Made by a program: the position numbers and the translations under genes | Shown: one piece after another, positions 53,980 to 63,363 of the stretch | Position numbering within the stretch: the first letter of the stretch is position 1 | Layout of the letters: the number at the start of each line of letters is the position of its first letter | Assembly (NCBI RefSeq): GCF_007748035.1 | Contig: NZ_CP036278.1 | Coordinates: forward strand, 1,674,001-1,738,000 | Source of the DNA: Aeoliella mucimassa | GTDB lineage: Bacteria; Planctomycetota; Planctomycetia; Pirellulales; Lacipirellulaceae | Direction of reading: 5' to 3' | Length of the DNA: 64,000 bases | Notes under the pieces: model-generated | Databases searched by the model: none | Seen by the model: the letters and a program-made list of their open reading frames with translations, nothing else | Told to the model about the DNA's origin: nothing

Positions 53980-56900
53980 ATGAACAAGTTGACTTCATCG
54001 CGGCTGCTGTCCGCACTCTTGTTGATGATCATGCTGTTGGCGACCACCAAGGCTGTGGGACCCGTCACCGCATTGGCTCAGGACGAAACTCCCGCTGTCG
54101 CCGAGCAGCCCGCTACCGAGGCGGACGAAGCCCCGGCAGCCGAAGAGCCCGCGGCAGAGCAACCTGCTGACGAGCCCGCGGCCGAAGAGCCGGCGATGAC
54201 CGAAGAGTCGGCCCCGCCGACCGAGGAACCCGCTGCGGAAGAGCCTGCGGCTACCGAAGAGCCTACTGCTGAAGCAGCTACCGAGGAGCCAGCTGCTGAA
54301 GAACCAGCCGCGGAGCCTGCGACGGAAGAAGCTGCTGCCGAGCCAGAAGCTCCGGCCGAACCAGCCGAAACCGCTCCTGCGGCCGAACCGACTACTGAAG
54401 AACGCAGCACCGAACCAGCCGCTGAGACGCCTGCGACTGAAGATTCGACGACGGCTGAATCCCCCGCTGCTGATTCCACCGCGTCGACCGATGCTGCTGC
54501 TACCGAGTCCGGTGAACAAAACACCTTCGTGGCCGCTGGCAAAGTGCTATTGATCCTGGCCCTGGTCTTCATCGTGCCCGCCATTCTGGGTTCGCGCCTA
54601 GCCAAGTCGTTTAACCTGCCCGACCATGGGTGGAAGATCTCGCTGGCGATTGCCACGACGCTGGCCGGTATTCTCGCGATTGCCTCAGCTGCGACTCGCG
54701 AAGGTGGCTTCAAGCTGGGTCCCGACCTGGGTGGTGGTGTGACCCTGGTATACGACCTGAAGGATCCCGATTCGGTGGTCGACGACAAGGACCAGAAGAA
54801 TCAGCCAGAAGCCGAAACGGAGGAAACGACCGAATCGCGGGCGCCGGTAAGCATGTCGAAGATGCTTGCAGCCCTCAAGCAACGTGTCGACCCGAGCGGT
54901 ACCAAAGAAGTCACTATCCGCACCCGCGGCAAGAGCATCGAGTTCATCGTTCCCAAGGCCGGCGATGCGGAGCTGATTGATCTCAAGCGTCGTATTACCG
55001 ACCTGGGACAACTCGAGTTCCGTATCTTGGTCGACAAGAATCGTCCCGAGTTCGAGCGCATCGTAAAGAGCGCATTGCTGCTGCCACCTGGTCAGAAAGT
55101 GGTAACCCAGGGTCCCGATGATGTTGCCCGCTGGGTTCCTTACGATGTCGAAGAGTTTGGCAAAGTCGACGAAGATCCTGCAGGCGATGATGTCCGCGGC
55201 CAGAGTGTCGTGAAGCGGATGGGTGTTGATGAGACTCCTGAAATCCTGGTGTACCTTGATCCCTATGACGTGACTGGTGAATTCCTGTCGTCGGCGAGCA
55301 AGGGTGTCGGACAGGAAGGCTTCGAGGTTCGATTCAGCTTCAATGCCAAGGGGGCCAAGCGTTTCGGCCAGTTAACTGCCACTCACACGCCGAATCCCCG
55401 TCCTTACTTCTTGGGCATCATCCTCGACGAAAGTGTCCGCTCGGCACCGAGTATTCGTAGTAAGATTACCAACAGCGGTACCATTAGTGGCCGCGGGATG
55501 GACGAAGAAGAAGTCGACCACGTCGTTAGTATTCTCGACGCGGGTAGCTTGCCGGCCGAGTTGCAGAAGACTCCTGTGAGCGAAGAGCAGACGGGCCCCG
55601 AGATTGGTGAACTCACCATTCGTCAGGGTACCCGTGCCATGGCTTCTTCGCTGGCAATTGTGCTGCTGTTTATTCTGGTTTACTACCGGTTTGCCGGTAT
55701 CGTGGCCTGCCTGGCACTCGTGGTGAATATTGTGCTGGTGGTAGGAACCATGGTGATGCTGAACGCTGCGTTCACGTTGCCTGGTATTGCTGGTTTGGTG
55801 CTGACCGTCGGTATGTCGGTGGACGCCAACGTGCTGATCTTCGAGCGTATTCGCGAAGAACTCGCTCGTGGTTCGACGCTACGCATGGCGATTCGTAATG
55901 GTTTCGACCGAGCGACAACCACAATTGTCGACGCGAACGTCACGACGCTCATCACTGCGATTGTGCTCTACGTGATTGGTACCGACCAGATTCGTGGTTT
56001 TGCCATCACGTTGTTCCTCGGCATCATCATGAGTATGTATACGGCCATCTTCTGTGCCCGTATCCTGTTCGATATCGCCGAGCGGAATGGCTGGATCAAG
56101 CAACTGTCGATGATGCAGATGCTGACCCGCGCCAACATGGACTTCATGGGCAAATGGCCCGTGGCTGCTGTTCTGTCGCTGATCGTGATCGTGGTCGGTA
56201 TGTTTGGTGTCGCTTCGCGGCAGTCGAACTTGCTGAACATCGACTTCACCGGTGGTACCTCGGTGACCATGGTGCTGACCGAGCCGCTCGACATCTCTGA
56301 TGTCCGCAAGGCACTCGATGAAACCGAACTGGCGGATAAGAACCTGCTGGTCGTGGAACGGAAGCAGGATAACGCCGAATCGAGCTCCGAAGCCGCAGCA
56401 AAGACTCGCACCTACAAAATCGACTGCAGCCTGCAGGACGAGTTGGACGAGGACGGCCAACCGATTACCAGCGCTGTGTCGTTGGTCGAAGATATCCTGG
56501 GCAAGGCCTTCGAGGGCCAACTGAAGACCCATCACGTGAAAGCCGAACCGGTGGATTCGTTCACTGTGGGCGAAGGTGAGAACGTATTTACTGGGTTTAA
56601 GTCGACCATCCATTTCGGTGCCGATCTTGGGGAAAATGCCTCCGACGACTTGGCCGGCGTGACTCACGACTCGATTCAGGCCGACTTGATGCGGGTACTC
56701 AAAGAACGCGACCATGCGGGCATGGCTCCCGTGGTTACCAACGCTGAGTACACCGACGGATCGAGTCGCCGCTTTGCCAACTGGGAAGTCCAACTCAACG
56801 GCATCGAGCAGTCCGAAGCTCAAGCGGTGGTCGACGATCTGGTCAGCGAGTACAACGGCAAGCCGATCTTCCCGCTGGCCAACAAGATTGGTGGACGCGT

Positions 56901-57465
56901 CGCTGGTGACCTGCGACTGCAAGCGATCTACGCCATCGGCGTTAGCCTGCTGGGCATCGTGGGTTACATTTGGTTGCGATTCCAGAAGATTAGCTACGGT
57001 CTTGCTGCCGTGGCTGCCCTGGTGCACGACGTGCTCGTGACCTTGGGTCTGATTGCTCTGAGTGCCTTCGTGGTGAACAACGTTCCGCCGCTGGCAACCG
57101 CGCTGCAGCTGGATGCGTTCCAGATCAGCCTGTCGATCGTGGCCGCGTTCTTGACCATCATCGGTTACTCGCTGAACGATACGATCGTGGTGTTCGACCG
57201 CATTCGCGAAGTGCGAGGCAAGAGCCCGCACCTCACCGCGGATATGATCAACACCAGCGTGAACCAAACGTTGAGCCGTACATTGCTTACCTCGTTGACC
57301 ACATTCATCGTGGTGGCAATTCTTTACTTCTTCGGCGGCGACGGAATCCACGGATTCGCCTTCTCGTTGGTGGTCGGTGTGATCGTCGGTACTTACAGCT
57401 CGATCTTCATTGCCTCGCCAGTGCTGCTGTGGCTCTCGAAGTTCGAAGAAAAGTGGGACGCCTAG
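53980..57465 (+). CDS. secDF: SecDF fusion with Ala/Glu/Pro-rich N-terminal segment
   Basis: The protein uses the proton gradient to pull exported proteins across the membrane. It has 1161 residues. SecD: GFKLGPDLGGGVTLVYDL, then the periplasmic P1 domain, then LTVGMSVDANVLIFERIREEL. SecF: LLNIDFTGGTSVTM and YSLNDTIVVFDRIREVRGK, with the usual six-helix blocks. Unlike typical SecD, an N-terminal helix (1-25) is followed by about 145 residues of repeated EEPAAEEPA-type sequence (28-175) before two membrane helices and the SecD part. Low-complexity DNA (54100-54510) encodes it. The fusion of SecD and SecF is a known variant; the long acidic segment is the odd part. Confidence 0.96.
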   Translation: MNKLTSSRLLSALLLMIMLLATTKAVGPVTALAQDETPAVAEQPATEADEAPAAEEPAAEQPADEPAAEEPAMTEESAPPTEEPAAEEPAATEEPTAEAATEEPAAEEPAAEPATEEAAAEPEAPAEPAETAPAAEPTTEERSTEPAAETPATEDSTTAESPAADSTASTDAAATESGEQNTFVAAGKVLLILALVFIVPAILGSRLAKSFNLPDHGWKISLAIATTLAGILAIASAATREGGFKLGPDLGGGVTLVYDLKDPDSVVDDKDQKNQPEAETEETTESRAPVSMSKMLAALKQRVDPSGTKEVTIRTRGKSIEFIVPKAGDAELIDLKRRITDLGQLEFRILVDKNRPEFERIVKSALLLPPGQKVVTQGPDDVARWVPYDVEEFGKVDEDPAGDDVRGQSVVKRMGVDETPEILVYLDPYDVTGEFLSSASKGVGQEGFEVRFSFNAKGAKRFGQLTATHTPNPRPYFLGIILDESVRSAPSIRSKITNSGTISGRGMDEEEVDHVVSILDAGSLPAELQKTPVSEEQTGPEIGELTIRQGTRAMASSLAIVLLFILVYYRFAGIVACLALVVNIVLVVGTMVMLNAAFTLPGIAGLVLTVGMSVDANVLIFERIREELARGSTLRMAIRNGFDRATTTIVDANVTTLITAIVLYVIGTDQIRGFAITLFLGIIMSMYTAIFCARILFDIAERNGWIKQLSMMQMLTRANMDFMGKWPVAAVLSLIVIVVGMFGVASRQSNLLNIDFTGGTSVTMVLTEPLDISDVRKALDETELADKNLLVVERKQDNAESSSEAAAKTRTYKIDCSLQDELDEDGQPITSAVSLVEDILGKAFEGQLKTHHVKAEPVDSFTVGEGENVFTGFKSTIHFGADLGENASDDLAGVTHDSIQADLMRVLKERDHAGMAPVVTNAEYTDGSSRRFANWEVQLNGIEQSEAQAVVDDLVSEYNGKPIFPLANKIGGRVAGDLRLQAIYAIGVSLLGIVGYIWLRFQKISYGLAAVAALVHDVLVTLGLIALSAFVVNNVPPLATALQLDAFQISLSIVAAFLTIIGYSLNDTIVVFDRIREVRGKSPHLTADMINTSVNQTLSRTLLTSLTTFIVVAILYFFGGDGIHGFAFSLVVGVIVGTYSSIFIASPVLLWLSKFEEKWDA

Positions 57466-57574
57466 GTCCTGTCACCCCGGCTGGTTGGCAATTTGCCGAA
57501 ACTTGTCTGGGGTGCACAAGGTAATGCAACAAGAAGGGCGGAACTGTTGAGTTACTTCAACAGGCGTCCGGCCT

Positions 57575-57619
57575 GCAAACGAGCCTCTCGGTGCTTTAGG
57601 GCAGAGAGGCTCGATTTGC
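57575..57619. terminator. Hairpin between secDF and the MMPL gene
   Basis: The arms GCAAACGAGCCTCTC (57575-57589) and GAGAGGCTCGATTTGC (57604-57619) pair over 15 bp with one bulged base. A T-containing stretch follows (GTGGTTTATTGTTGC). A second small hairpin (CTGTTGA/TCAACAG) lies just upstream. Together they likely end the secDF transcript. Confidence 0.6.
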
Positions 57620-57650
57620 GTGGTTTATTGTTGCTTCTGGGAGTTGGACC

Positions 57651-59840
57651 TTGGACATAGCCGCTCGAATCGCGAATTGGCACCGCCCCATCTTGGTGCT
57701 GGCGGCAGTTGCTGCCGTGGCCAGTGCGGTTTCGCTTTGGCGTCCTGGGCTGTCCGACGAGTATTCCCTAAGCTCTCTGGCCGGCAACAATTCGCAGCAG
57801 TTTCGCGACCTCGAAGCATTTATCGACGAATTCGCTGGCGTCGAGCTGACACTGATCGTCGTCCGATCCGAGAATGCACTTTCTCCAGAGACGCAAGAAT
57901 GCTTGGAAGAGGTCGTTAAGCAATCGAGCGAGTTGCCAGCCGTCGACGGAGCAGCTTCGATCTGCCAGGCCCCGAAGTTGTTGCGGCGGTTTTTGGCCGA
58001 CACCAACATCGCCAAGGGGCTGTTGGTCAGCAGCGACAAGCGAGCCGCAAGCATCATTCTACAAATGCGCGACGATTCGGTGGTCAAGGAGATGACCCGC
58101 GGCGAAACGGTCGCCGCGCTAAAGCAAATAGTCGCCCAGGCGCGGGCCGAGCATCCAGGGCACGAAGTAGTGCTGACCGGCCCTTACGTGCTTAGCTACG
58201 AGATGACCCATCTCGTGTGGGACGACTTGGTGACGTTCGGCATGCTCGGCGCAGCCGCTTCGCTGGTCGTGCTGTTGTTGTCGCTCGGTTCGTTCCGCCT
58301 GGCTGCTTATCCGTTGCTGGTAGGTGTTGCGAGCGTCGCTATTACGCTGGGCTTGTCGGTATGGCTGGGCATCAACACCGCGCTGAACCTGCCGATGCTG
58401 GTGCTGCTGACCGCTGTGTTAACGATTGCTAACTGTGTGCATCTTGCCGTGGGTCACGACGAAACACGAGGTCACGCCGAAATCACGATCCGCCGGCTGA
58501 TTCGTCCTTGCACCGGAGTCGTCGCCACGACCATGGTTGGGTTCGGGGCAGTCGGTGTTTCGGCCCTCGAACCGGTCCGCACCTTCGCCTTGCTCATGCT
58601 GCTAGGCTTGGGAGTTGGGCTGGTGCTGAGTTTAGCCGGCGCGTGCGGCACGCTGACGCAGTATAAGACGCAACCGATGCTATCGCGGCCGATCGATCGC
58701 TTGCTTCGTGGTTCGCTCTTATTAGCGCGAAAGAATCCGTTGCCGATTATGTTGCTGTTCTTGATCGTAGGCATCGGCGGCGCAGCCCTCACCGCGAAGT
58801 TGCAGTTCAGTTTGCGGTTCCTGGAAAACTTTCGTCCCGACGACGAGATTCGTACCAACTACGAATTCGTGCAAGACACGCTGACCCCCATGCAATCGAT
58901 GGAGCTGCTAATCGATCGTCGCGACGGGAGTCAGGTGCTCTCGCCCCACTCTCTGGCCGCGATTGACCAATTGACAGAAGAGTACGGCAGTCGCGAACCA
59001 ATCGTCCGCATGATTTCGGTGGTCGACCTGTTCAAGTTCGGCAACTTTGATTTGCCAACAACCGACTCGGCCTTGAAACGCCGAACCACTTTACTCACGA
59101 CCGCGCTAAAGATGTTTCTCGGCGACGAACCACTCGCTGAGTTTGTACATCCAGAGAAAGGAACCATGCGTGTGGCGTTCTTCGCCAGCGAAGGACCTGA
59201 TGCGGCGAGCAAGATCGAGTTGGGAGACGAAATCTGCGCGCGAGCAGAAGAGCTCCTCGGCGATGAATACCAGGTCCGTATGACTGGGCTTTACTACTTC
59301 TACGCTCACGTTGCTAGAGAGCTGCTCCGCGATCAAGTGGTATCGCTCATCGCCAGCACGATTGGGGTGCTCTTAACCATGGCCTTGGTGCTAAAGTCAT
59401 GGCGGCTAGCGTTCATCGGCATGATGCCACCACTGTTCGCTGGGGCGTCATGCGTCGGCCTGATGGCGATTTTCCATGTGCCATTCAATACGGTGACTTC
59501 CATGATGCTGGCCATCGCGTTGGGAATCGCGGTGGACGATACCATCCACTACCTATGGAGATATCGCTCGAGTCGAGCGAAAGGGCAGAGCGTGAAGCGA
59601 GCGATCGCCACGACTCAATTGTCGGTCGGGAGAGCTTGCACGCTTACCAGCGTGGTGATCGCGGCTGGTTTTGCGGTGATGGGGATGTCGCGATTTCTGC
59701 CGATCGCCTACTTTGGCTGCGTAATCAGCGTTGTGATGGCCGTTGCGCTGGCGGCCAACTTGCTCATGCTGCCCGCGCTCTTGGCCGTTGTGGATCGCTG
59801 GCGAATGCGAACTCAAGCCGCCAGGCTGTCGACATCCTAA
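57651..59840 (+). CDS. MMPL/RND-superfamily transporter
   Basis: A 729-residue membrane protein of the MMPL branch of RND exporters, often lipid or hopanoid transporters. Twelve helices in two halves are visible: one at 13-31, then a periplasmic loop, five helices (from LVWDDLVTFGMLGAAASLVVLLLSL, span), a second loop from about 390, and five helices at the end (VVSLIASTIGVLLTMALVL onward). The helix-4 charged pattern of the family appears in AIALGIAVDDTIHYLWRYR. The start is TTG with a GGGAG box 7 bases upstream. The substrate is unknown. It is in the same direction as secDF but separated by hairpins. Confidence 0.9.
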   Translation: MDIAARIANWHRPILVLAAVAAVASAVSLWRPGLSDEYSLSSLAGNNSQQFRDLEAFIDEFAGVELTLIVVRSENALSPETQECLEEVVKQSSELPAVDGAASICQAPKLLRRFLADTNIAKGLLVSSDKRAASIILQMRDDSVVKEMTRGETVAALKQIVAQARAEHPGHEVVLTGPYVLSYEMTHLVWDDLVTFGMLGAAASLVVLLLSLGSFRLAAYPLLVGVASVAITLGLSVWLGINTALNLPMLVLLTAVLTIANCVHLAVGHDETRGHAEITIRRLIRPCTGVVATTMVGFGAVGVSALEPVRTFALLMLLGLGVGLVLSLAGACGTLTQYKTQPMLSRPIDRLLRGSLLLARKNPLPIMLLFLIVGIGGAALTAKLQFSLRFLENFRPDDEIRTNYEFVQDTLTPMQSMELLIDRRDGSQVLSPHSLAAIDQLTEEYGSREPIVRMISVVDLFKFGNFDLPTTDSALKRRTTLLTTALKMFLGDEPLAEFVHPEKGTMRVAFFASEGPDAASKIELGDEICARAEELLGDEYQVRMTGLYYFYAHVARELLRDQVVSLIASTIGVLLTMALVLKSWRLAFIGMMPPLFAGASCVGLMAIFHVPFNTVTSMMLAIALGIAVDDTIHYLWRYRSSRAKGQSVKRAIATTQLSVGRACTLTSVVIAAGFAVMGMSRFLPIAYFGCVISVVMAVALAANLLMLPALLAVVDRWRMRTQAARLSTS

Positions 59841-59867
59841 TATTGTGAGCTACGCCGCTTAAGCTTG

Positions 59868-61613
59868 TTAGCTGTACGGTTCGGCTGGTAGCAGATCTTC
59901 TTCTGCCGACTTGCTGAGCGTCTCGCAAGGCGTGTCCCACGGCAAGCGAATGGTAAATCGGGTGCCAACGCCGGGAGTGCTATCGAAATCGATCGAACCG
60001 CCGTGTTTGTGAACCACGGTGTTATAGACAACCGACAACCCCTGACCGGTGCCACGTCCGACCTCTTTCGTCGTGAAGAAGGGGTCGTACACTCGCTCGC
60101 GGATATCCAACGGAATGCCGACACCGTCGTCTTCGACCACGATCACCGCATGATCGGGTTCTTGAATCGTGCGGAGCGTCAGGCGTCCCTGTGGTTCGTC
60201 GTGCTCGCCATACTTCTGCTGAATGGCGTCCGAGGCATTCACAATCAGGTTAAGCAGCACTTGGTGGATCTCATGCGGCACGCATACCAACTCTGGTAGC
60301 TTAGGATCGAGGTGCAGATGCACCTTGGCAATCTTCTTGAGGGTGTTTCGGGTAACTGTGGTCGCACTCTCGATCGCCTTGTTAATGTCAAGCGGAGCGC
60401 AGGATTCCTGTCCGGGATTGGTAAAGCGAGACATCGCTTGAACTACCTCGACCACACGACGCACGCCTTCGAGGGTTTCCTCAATCGCTTGAGGCAATTC
60501 GGTGCGGACCATCGAGAACTGTTCGCGATCCTTGATGCTAATCATCTCGCCCCAGCGTTCATCCCAGGTCTTGGAGGGACCGGTCAGATCGAGATTGCGT
60601 TCGAAGGCCTCGAACACGCGTTCGATCTTCTCGGTGCAATGTCGAACAAACTCAATGTTCTGGTGAATGAACTGCATCGGCGTATTGATTTCATGAGCCA
60701 CCCCGGCGGCCAGTTGACCAACCGATTCCAGCTTACGCGCCTGATTCAACTTGTCTTGCAGTTGTTTGTATTCGGTAAGGTCTCGCAAGATAGCCGTCCA
60801 GCGTTTGCCGTCGCTAGCGTCAAATTGGCTAAGGCTCACGAGCATCGGTACTTCCTTGCCCGATTTGTGAACGCCATTCACATCAATGGCAGGTACTGCT
60901 TCCTCGCTCTTTTTGGTAAGAGTCTTGCCCACGCATGCTTGCCAGGTTGCGATGGCCGGCTCGGTAAGGAGCGTGGCAAAGGACTTGCCAACCAACTCAT
61001 CACGCGAGAAACCGAACAAGAAGCTGGCCGCCTGGTTCGACGACTCAATCACGCCCTCGGTGGTCATCGTTAGAATGCCATCCACGGCGGTTTCCACGAT
61101 CGAGTCGATCTTGCTTTCTGCATGACGCTCGAGGTCCCATTTCTGCGTCAGCGCAATGGCCAGCTGACAAACTTCGACATTGTCGAAGGGCTTCTTGAGT
61201 ATGAGTAGCCGATCGCGATAGGGAATGCGCTCGATGATCTCCGACCACGAGTAATCGGAAAACGCAGTGCAAATCACCACCTGCAATCGTGGATCGACCT
61301 GCCATAGGTGCTCGATGGTCTGTAGCCCGTCCCAGCCGGGTGGCATACGCATGTCGACAAACGCCATGGCAAACGGAGTGTTCTCCAGTTGGCTGCGTTT
61401 GACCAATTCGTAGGCTTCTTGCCCCTGATGGGCGGAGATAAGCTCGAACGTCGGAACGTCGGTCGACGAGGCTTCGTCGCCGAATACGAGCGCGCTCAAC
61501 TCGTCGAGGGCTTCGTCCTCGGTGTCGAGTGCGAGTATCTTCCGATAGTCCTCGTGGATGGCAGGATTGTCGTCGACAATCAAGATCCGCGTGTTCGTGG
61601 CGACTTGTGGCAT
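59868..61613 (-). CDS. Receiver-PAS-histidine kinase
   Basis: A 581-residue cytoplasmic protein. Residues 7-150 are a receiver domain with the phosphoacceptor Asp in FVDMRMPPGWDG (about 87) and the conserved LKKPFD lysine. A PAS domain follows (DSIVETAVDGILTMT), then a histidine kinase core: AAGVAHEINTPMQ (phosphorylated His, about 307), the N box LLNLIVNASDAI, DDGVGIP, and GRGTGQGLSVV. No membrane helix is present. The ATG at 61613 has a GAGAG box 8 bases upstream; an ATG at 61637 is also in frame. It is third in an apparent yfiR-kinase-kinase operon, with 45 bases to the upstream gene. Confidence 0.94.
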   Translation of the reverse strand: MPQVATNTRILIVDDNPAIHEDYRKILALDTEDEALDELSALVFGDEASSTDVPTFELISAHQGQEAYELVKRSQLENTPFAMAFVDMRMPPGWDGLQTIEHLWQVDPRLQVVICTAFSDYSWSEIIERIPYRDRLLILKKPFDNVEVCQLAIALTQKWDLERHAESKIDSIVETAVDGILTMTTEGVIESSNQAASFLFGFSRDELVGKSFATLLTEPAIATWQACVGKTLTKKSEEAVPAIDVNGVHKSGKEVPMLVSLSQFDASDGKRWTAILRDLTEYKQLQDKLNQARKLESVGQLAAGVAHEINTPMQFIHQNIEFVRHCTEKIERVFEAFERNLDLTGPSKTWDERWGEMISIKDREQFSMVRTELPQAIEETLEGVRRVVEVVQAMSRFTNPGQESCAPLDINKAIESATTVTRNTLKKIAKVHLHLDPKLPELVCVPHEIHQVLLNLIVNASDAIQQKYGEHDEPQGRLTLRTIQEPDHAVIVVEDDGVGIPLDIRERVYDPFFTTKEVGRGTGQGLSVVYNTVVHKHGGSIDFDSTPGVGTRFTIRLPWDTPCETLSKSAEEDLLPAEPYS

Positions 61614-61658
61614 TGCCAATCTCTCTGTGGTGATCATGAGCGAGTTCTTGCTAGGCGG

Positions 61659-63350
61659 CTAATGGGATGCAACGACAACAGGCTTGCAGGGAAGACTGAG
61701 TGTGAACGTGGCCCCCTTCATGTGGCCTTCGCTCTCGACAGTAAGTTCGCCTTCCATGGTGGCTGCGGCATTGGCACAACTGTGCAGTCCGAAGCCGTGG
61801 CCGCCTGACTTTGTGGAAAAGCCATGCGAGAAAACCTTCGTAAGATTATGTGGCTCGATACCAACACCGGTATCAGAAATCTGAACCAATAGGCGGTCGT
61901 CTTTCGTTAACGTCGTTAATCGCAATACGCGCTCGTTGTCGCTTTGCTCAAGCAACGATTCTTTGGCGTTCTTGACCAGATTGATTACGATTTGCAGTAG
62001 TCGCTGTTTATCGACCAGCAATTCCGATAGTTCACCGAAATCGCGGACGATCTGAATCTGGTGGCGATCGAAGGAGGATGCATTGAGCTTAATGACATCC
62101 TCCAGTAGTTCGTTGATATTCATCGGTTCCACCAGCCCGCTCGTGCCTGCGTAGGACTGCTGGGTGGCGATAATCGCCTTGATATGTTCGATATTACTCG
62201 TCAGTGATGACGACTCGATCATCATCACGTTGTCTTCGGTTTCGAGACTCTCGGCTAGTTTGTCCAGAAACTTCGGGATCTGTTTGCCTCGTTCGTCGTT
62301 CTTAAGGAATTCTCCCAGATCGTCGGAGTGCTCGTTGAACAGGTCGACCAGACGCTTCAGTTGCTTGCGTTTGGAGGTCTTCAGGCGTTGGAAGATCGTA
62401 TTCGCCGAGACATTCACGCTATTGAGCACGTTGCCAACATTATGCAGCACGCCCGAAGCGATTTCCGCCATTCCAGCGTATCGAGCCGCCTCGACAAACT
62501 CACGATGCACCCGCTCGAGTTCCAGTTCGGCCCTTCGGCGTTCGGACACTTCGTTGCTGAGTTCGTAATTGGCGTCAGACAGCTGTCGCGTTCTTTGATC
62601 CACGCGAATTTCCAATTGATCGTTCGCTTCTTGAAGCTCTTGTTTGCTAGTTTCGACTTGATCGAGCATGCGATTGAACTGATCGTAGAGCACCCCGAGT
62701 TCATCCTCGCTGTCTTTCGTCACACGGATCGAGTAATCCTCTTCCGCCGAAATGCGTTTGGCGGTATTGGCCAGATCCAGAATGGGACCCGCAATCGATT
62801 GCTGCAAAGGGGCACACACTAGATAGGTGATGCCCGAGCAAATCAGTACAACCACCAGCACAATGACGGAATAGTCGAATATTTCACGGTTCAGTGCATC
62901 GAGATTGGCCACGATATAGATGGTGCCTATCACTTCATCATCGGATTCAATCGGAGAGGCTACCGAAAGCAGATTCTTGCCGAGAAACGCGTGTCCCATC
63001 TCTGTAGGGGCAGCGGGAGGGTCGATGGACGTTTTCGAATGGGAGTAAGCGGTAAAGATCTCACCATCAGGCAGGTAAATGTACCCCGCTTCGATCGATG
63101 GCTGCAGTCGTAGTGAATCGAGCAGCTGCTGAGCCGCCAAGTTGTCGTCGAATTCAATCGAGGCGGTCGTGTTGGCCCCCAGCAAATCGCACAGCGAATT
63201 GAGCTGACGAACCATGGCAGCGCGTTCGAACTGCCAGTGTTTGAACAGCAACGCCACGGACGATAGCAACAGCGCAGTCAATACCGCAGAAAGCACCAAG
63301 AAGGTGAGCTTTCTCTGGATCGGCAATCGGTTTAACCAGCGTTTTAGCAT
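61659..63350 (-). CDS. CHASE8-HAMP sensor histidine kinase
   Basis: A 563-residue membrane sensor. Helices at about 15-36 and 160-180 flank a periplasmic CHASE8-like domain (FERAAMVRQLNSLCDLLGANTTASIEFDDN, span; then IEAGYIYLPDGEIFTAYS). A HAMP linker (PILDLANTAKRISAEEDYSIRV, span) and a coiled coil follow. The dimerisation part has ASGVLHNVGNVLNSVNVSAN with H303 as phosphoacceptor, and the ATPase core has NLVKNAKESL, DTGVGIEP and GGHGFGLH. The domain order is like YfiN of Pseudomonas, but the GGDEF output is replaced by a kinase. The yfiR-like gene lies 13 bases upstream. Confidence 0.94.
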   Translation of the reverse strand: MLKRWLNRLPIQRKLTFLVLSAVLTALLLSSVALLFKHWQFERAAMVRQLNSLCDLLGANTTASIEFDDNLAAQQLLDSLRLQPSIEAGYIYLPDGEIFTAYSHSKTSIDPPAAPTEMGHAFLGKNLLSVASPIESDDEVIGTIYIVANLDALNREIFDYSVIVLVVVLICSGITYLVCAPLQQSIAGPILDLANTAKRISAEEDYSIRVTKDSEDELGVLYDQFNRMLDQVETSKQELQEANDQLEIRVDQRTRQLSDANYELSNEVSERRRAELELERVHREFVEAARYAGMAEIASGVLHNVGNVLNSVNVSANTIFQRLKTSKRKQLKRLVDLFNEHSDDLGEFLKNDERGKQIPKFLDKLAESLETEDNVMMIESSSLTSNIEHIKAIIATQQSYAGTSGLVEPMNINELLEDVIKLNASSFDRHQIQIVRDFGELSELLVDKQRLLQIVINLVKNAKESLLEQSDNERVLRLTTLTKDDRLLVQISDTGVGIEPHNLTKVFSHGFSTKSGGHGFGLHSCANAAATMEGELTVESEGHMKGATFTLSLPCKPVVVASH

Positions 63351-63363
63351 GGGACGCGATCTG

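Noticed and set aside
54100-54510. Low-complexity DNA in secDF as a tandem DNA repeat or assembly fault
   Set aside because: The reading frame stays open and codes a consistent acidic Ala/Glu/Pro pattern; codons vary, so it is a protein-level repeat.
55879-57351. A 490-codon frame antisense to secDF
   Set aside because: Its composition (very rich in His, Gln, Asp, Arg) is an antisense shadow of the strongly conserved SecD/SecF sequence.
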